A DNA stretch of 64,000 nt from Hafnia paralvei ATCC 29927 (lineage in GTDB: Bacteria > Pseudomonadota > Gammaproteobacteria > Enterobacterales > Enterobacteriaceae), in assembly GCF_001655005.1 (NCBI RefSeq), contig NZ_LXET01000044.1:313021-377020 (forward strand), written 5' to 3'. The notes under the pieces are model-generated. The model was not told the origin of the DNA, searched no databases, and saw nothing but the letters and a program-made list of their open reading frames with translations. The translations under genes were made by a program, and so were the position numbers. Shown here piece by piece: positions 61,722 to 64,000 of the stretch; position 1 is the first letter of the stretch; every line of letters starts with the position of its first letter.

Positions 61722-61934
61722 ATGAAGAAGGAATGGTTCACTAAAAAAGATCTCGTCAATTTAGGCTCAGGCTCTTCCACTCCAGACAAAGCGTGGCTCA
61801 CTATTTTTAACCAAATGAGCCAAGAAGAGCGCCAGCTTCTAACGACTTTTGTCATGCGTGAGGGAATCGATGCGTTGCTTTGTTGCCTACACACCAACGC
61901 TAAAACTAGCCATACCCTGCTGATGAAAAACTAG
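61722..61934 (+). CDS. Miniature YfeC/YfeD paralog lacking the DNA-binding domain
   Basis: A 70-residue protein, 31 bp after the preceding gene. It keeps the first 14 residues of the family (KKEWFTKKDLVNL), jumps over about 60 residues that form the helix-turn-helix, and continues with the C-terminal module (KAWLTIFNQMSQEERQLLTTFVMREGIDALLCCL). The reading frame is intact, and the DNA has diverged from the partner gene, so it is not a fresh deletion or sequencing artefact. Possible role: a heterodimer partner or dominant-negative modulator of the upstream regulator (inference). The ribosome-binding site is AAGGATTGCAAA, acceptable. Confidence 0.65.
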   Translation: MKKEWFTKKDLVNLGSGSSTPDKAWLTIFNQMSQEERQLLTTFVMREGIDALLCCLHTNAKTSHTLLMKN

Positions 61935-61996
61935 GGTGTTCATTAATCTCCATCATACGTAAGCTGAACAACCATAATCGTAAGTTTCACGTGCAA

Positions 61997-62020
61997 AAAA
62001 ACCGGCCTTAGCCGGTTTTT
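61997..62020 (-). terminator. Terminator of gltX
   Basis: Perfect 10-bp stem AAAAACCGGC / GCCGGTTTTT with a 4-nt loop and T-tracts on both sides, 24 bp after the gltX stop. It may also end the yfeC transcript. Confidence 0.9.
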
Positions 62021-62044
62021 GTTTTACTGATGCGACTCTTTTAT

Positions 62045-63460
62045 TTATTGCTGTGCTTCTCGCTCAGCAATAAAGGCCAAAGCCATATCAATACGCTTAA
62101 GTGAGCGCTGTTGACCAATCGCATGCACGGTAACATCCACACCTGGTGACTGACCTGCGCCTGTAACCGCAACACGCAGTGGCATGCCGACTTTGCCCAT
62201 CCCTACTTCAAGCTCATCCGCAGTTCCTTGGATCGCGTGATGAATATTTTCAGCAGTCCAATCGGTAATGGCAGCCAGTTTAGCTCGCACTAACTCCAAT
62301 GGCTGGCGTGCCACAGGGCGAAGATGTTTTTTCGCTGCATCAGCATCAAACTCGGTGAAATCCTCATAGAAGTAGCGCGCCTGAGCGGCCATCTCTTTCA
62401 GAGTTTTACAACGCTCGGCCAGCAACTTAACGATTTCTACCAGCTGTGGACCATTACGCGTTTCATAACCCGCCTCATGGATGTGCCATGCCAGATGGAT
62501 AGCAACATATTCTGGAGGCATGGTGTTGATGTAATGATGGTTCAGCCACTGTAACTTCTCAGTGTTAAACGCACTTGCAGACTTGCTGATGTCATCAAGC
62601 GTGAAGAACTCTTTCATTTCATCAATGCTGAAAATTTCCTGATCGCCATGAGACCACCCTAAACGAACCAGATAGTTCAGTAGAGCTTCCGGCAGATAGC
62701 CATCATCACGATATTGCATCACACCAACCGCACCGTGACGCTTAGACAGTTTCTTGCCGTCATCACCCAAGATCATGGAAACGTGAGCATATTCAGGAAC
62801 CGGTGCTCCCAGCGCTTTCAAGATATTAATCTGGCGTGGCGTATTGTTGATATGGTCTTCACCACGAATAACATGGGTAATTTCCATATCCCAATCATCA
62901 ATAACCACACAGAAGTTATAGGTTGGAGAGCCATCGGTACGGCGGATAATCAGATCATCCAGCTCCTGATTACTAAATTCGATAGGGCCACGAATTTTAT
63001 CATCAAAGATCACCGAACCTTCCTGCGGGTTCAAGAAACGCACTACGTGAGGCTCGTCATCAGCATGATGTTCATGGCTATGGCGGCAGCGACCATCGTA
63101 ACGAGGCTTCTCACCGTTAGCCATCTGTGTTTCACGCAGCTCTTCGAGACGTTCTTTAGAGCAGTAACATTTATACGCAGTGCCCTGCTCTAACATCTGA
63201 TCGATCACATGGTTATAGCGATCAAAACGTTTGGTCTGGTAGTACGGACCCTCGTCCCAATCGAGATTCAGCCAGTTCATACCATCCATGATGGCGTCGA
63301 TCGCTTCCTGAGTTGAGCGCTCAAGATCGGTATCTTCGATACGAAGAACAAATTCACCGCCGGCGTGGCGGGCGAACAACCAAGAATAAAGTGCGGTACG
63401 CGCACCACCTACGTGCAGGTAGCCAGTTGGGCTAGGTGCAAAACGGGTTTTGATTTTCAT
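62045..63460 (-). CDS. gltX: Glutamyl-tRNA synthetase
   Basis: A 471-residue class I synthetase. The HIGH-like motif is PSPTGYLHVGGAR at residue 9, the KMSKS-like motif is KLSKRHG, and zinc ligands lie in CYCSKERLEEL and CRHSH. It charges tRNA-Glu for translation and heme precursor synthesis. The ATG at 63460 lies about 20 bp after a plausible leader; TATAAT (minus strand near 63500) with TGAAAC as -35 may be its promoter. Confidence 0.97.
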   Translation of the reverse strand: MKIKTRFAPSPTGYLHVGGARTALYSWLFARHAGGEFVLRIEDTDLERSTQEAIDAIMDGMNWLNLDWDEGPYYQTKRFDRYNHVIDQMLEQGTAYKCYCSKERLEELRETQMANGEKPRYDGRCRHSHEHHADDEPHVVRFLNPQEGSVIFDDKIRGPIEFSNQELDDLIIRRTDGSPTYNFCVVIDDWDMEITHVIRGEDHINNTPRQINILKALGAPVPEYAHVSMILGDDGKKLSKRHGAVGVMQYRDDGYLPEALLNYLVRLGWSHGDQEIFSIDEMKEFFTLDDISKSASAFNTEKLQWLNHHYINTMPPEYVAIHLAWHIHEAGYETRNGPQLVEIVKLLAERCKTLKEMAAQARYFYEDFTEFDADAAKKHLRPVARQPLELVRAKLAAITDWTAENIHHAIQGTADELEVGMGKVGMPLRVAVTGAGQSPGVDVTVHAIGQQRSLKRIDMALAFIAEREAQQ

Positions 63461-63858
63461 GTGAAACGTGGCCTTTATTACGCAATGACCGACATTATAT
63501 ACCCTAAATAATTCGAGTTTCAGGCTGCCGACAGATTTGTGAGCCTATAGCCACATAGATAACGATGTGACCAAGAAGACAAACACTGCCAGCGCACGTG
63601 CAACGGGAAGAATAACGGGAATAAAAATGTTGCCTGCTTTCTATTACTAATAAGTAGCCAGCATTCTACCATTACGCCCCAATTCCTCAACGCCGTAACG
63701 TCTATAGATCGGGGGCATATTGCAGAATGTGCTTAAAAAGCTATCATTGCTGCCTATGTATAAGACATCTTGACTATTTTTCCAACGAACAGCATTTTTT
63801 CTTGAAAAAAGCGTTGACCATTTTCGGGCGCTCCCTATAATGCGACTCCACACAGCGG
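63461..63858. other. gltX-valU divergent promoter region
   Basis: About 400 bp with no gene. It holds the divergent promoters of gltX (minus) and tRNA-Val (plus). An open frame on the minus strand (63647-63928) is not a gene, as it runs through the tRNA. Confidence 0.6.
63814..63841 (+). promoter_or_regulatory. Promoter of the tRNA-Val operon
   Basis: -35 TTGACC (63814-63819), 16-bp spacer, -10 TATAAT (63836-63841), then a GC-containing discriminator. The tRNA starts 17 bp after the -10. Confidence 0.9.
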
Positions 63859-63934
63859 GGGTGATTAGCTCAGCTGGGAGAGCACCTCCCTTACAAGGAG
63901 GGGGTCGGCGGTTCGATCCCGTCATCACCCACCA
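63859..63934 (+). tRNA. valU: tRNA-Val (anticodon TAC)
   Basis: A 76-nt cloverleaf with encoded CCA. Anticodon stem CTCCC/GGGAG around TTACAA gives TAC. It is the same sequence as E. coli tRNA-Val1 as I recall it. Further tRNAs (valX, valY, lysV) may follow beyond the window, as in E. coli. Confidence 0.97.
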
Positions 63935-64000
63935 CTCTTTAGAGTGTTCCCGCAGTGTGAAGAAGTAAATACAGCAGTAAACGACAGGTTTCAGACTGGG

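Noticed and set aside
63647..63928. 93-codon minus-strand frame
   Set aside because: Overlaps tRNA-Val and its promoter; chance frame.

Overview
The window is an ordinary chromosomal segment of an enterobacterium. Gene content and protein sequences closely resemble the E. coli core genome (sbcB, puu, cdd, sanA, mgl, folE, moeAB, opgGH, glk, mntH, nupC, gltX), but order and sequence differ enough to point to another genus. My best guess is the Hafnia/Obesumbacterium group (inference; a 16S or whole-genome comparison would settle it). I see no phage, insertion sequence, integrase or CRISPR array.

Layout. 1-4.6 kb: a minus-strand chaperone-usher fimbrial operon (pilin, usher, chaperone, and a tip adhesin cut by the left edge). 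4.6-8.4 kb: yeeA, sbcB and a RarD-type permease. 8.4-17.8 kb: the complete putrescine utilisation (Puu) pathway. puuP, a puuE/gabT-type aminotransferase and puuA lie on the minus strand; puuD-puuR-puuC-puuB lie on the plus strand. 18-19.7 kb: a small orphan gene and a YdeE-like MFS exporter. 19.9-37.4 kb: a block collinear with the E. coli yohJ-yohK-cdd-sanA-mglCAB-galS-yeiB-folE-yeiG region, with maeA inserted between cdd and sanA and a LysR/MFS/formaldehyde-dehydrogenase group inserted before yeiG. 37.8-41.3 kb: moeA-moeB, a VOC-family gene and an exported protein of unknown function. 41.4-46.8 kb: opgGH (periplasmic glucan synthesis), a DsrE-like protein and msyB. 47-63.9 kb: a block collinear with E. 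coli ypdA-ypdB-glk-ypeC-mntH-nupC-alaXW-yfeCD-gltX-valU, interrupted by an HdeA-like chaperone, an amino-acid racemase, a PACE drug exporter with a divergent LysR, an indolepyruvate-type decarboxylase, an aldo-keto reductase and a sugar acetyltransferase.

Functionally the segment gathers scavenging and carbon-overflow functions: putrescine to GABA and succinate semialdehyde, cytidine salvage, galactose uptake under CRP/GalS control, malate to pyruvate, pyruvate sensing, glucose phosphorylation and nucleoside uptake. It also carries stress functions (formaldehyde removal, acid chaperone, drug export, osmoregulated glucans).

Most genes are recognisable, so I do not claim a wholly new system. 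The least explained items are: a 70-residue YfeC/YfeD paralog that lacks the DNA-binding domain beside its full-length partner; a roughly 130-bp imperfect palindrome with a perfect 16-bp apex downstream of mglC; a possible two-state leader that hides the ribosome-binding site of a VOC gene; a 28-bp palindrome upstream of the fimbrial operon; an HdeA-like protein with an N-terminal extension and a third cysteine; and three unassigned proteins (85, 92 and 273 residues).
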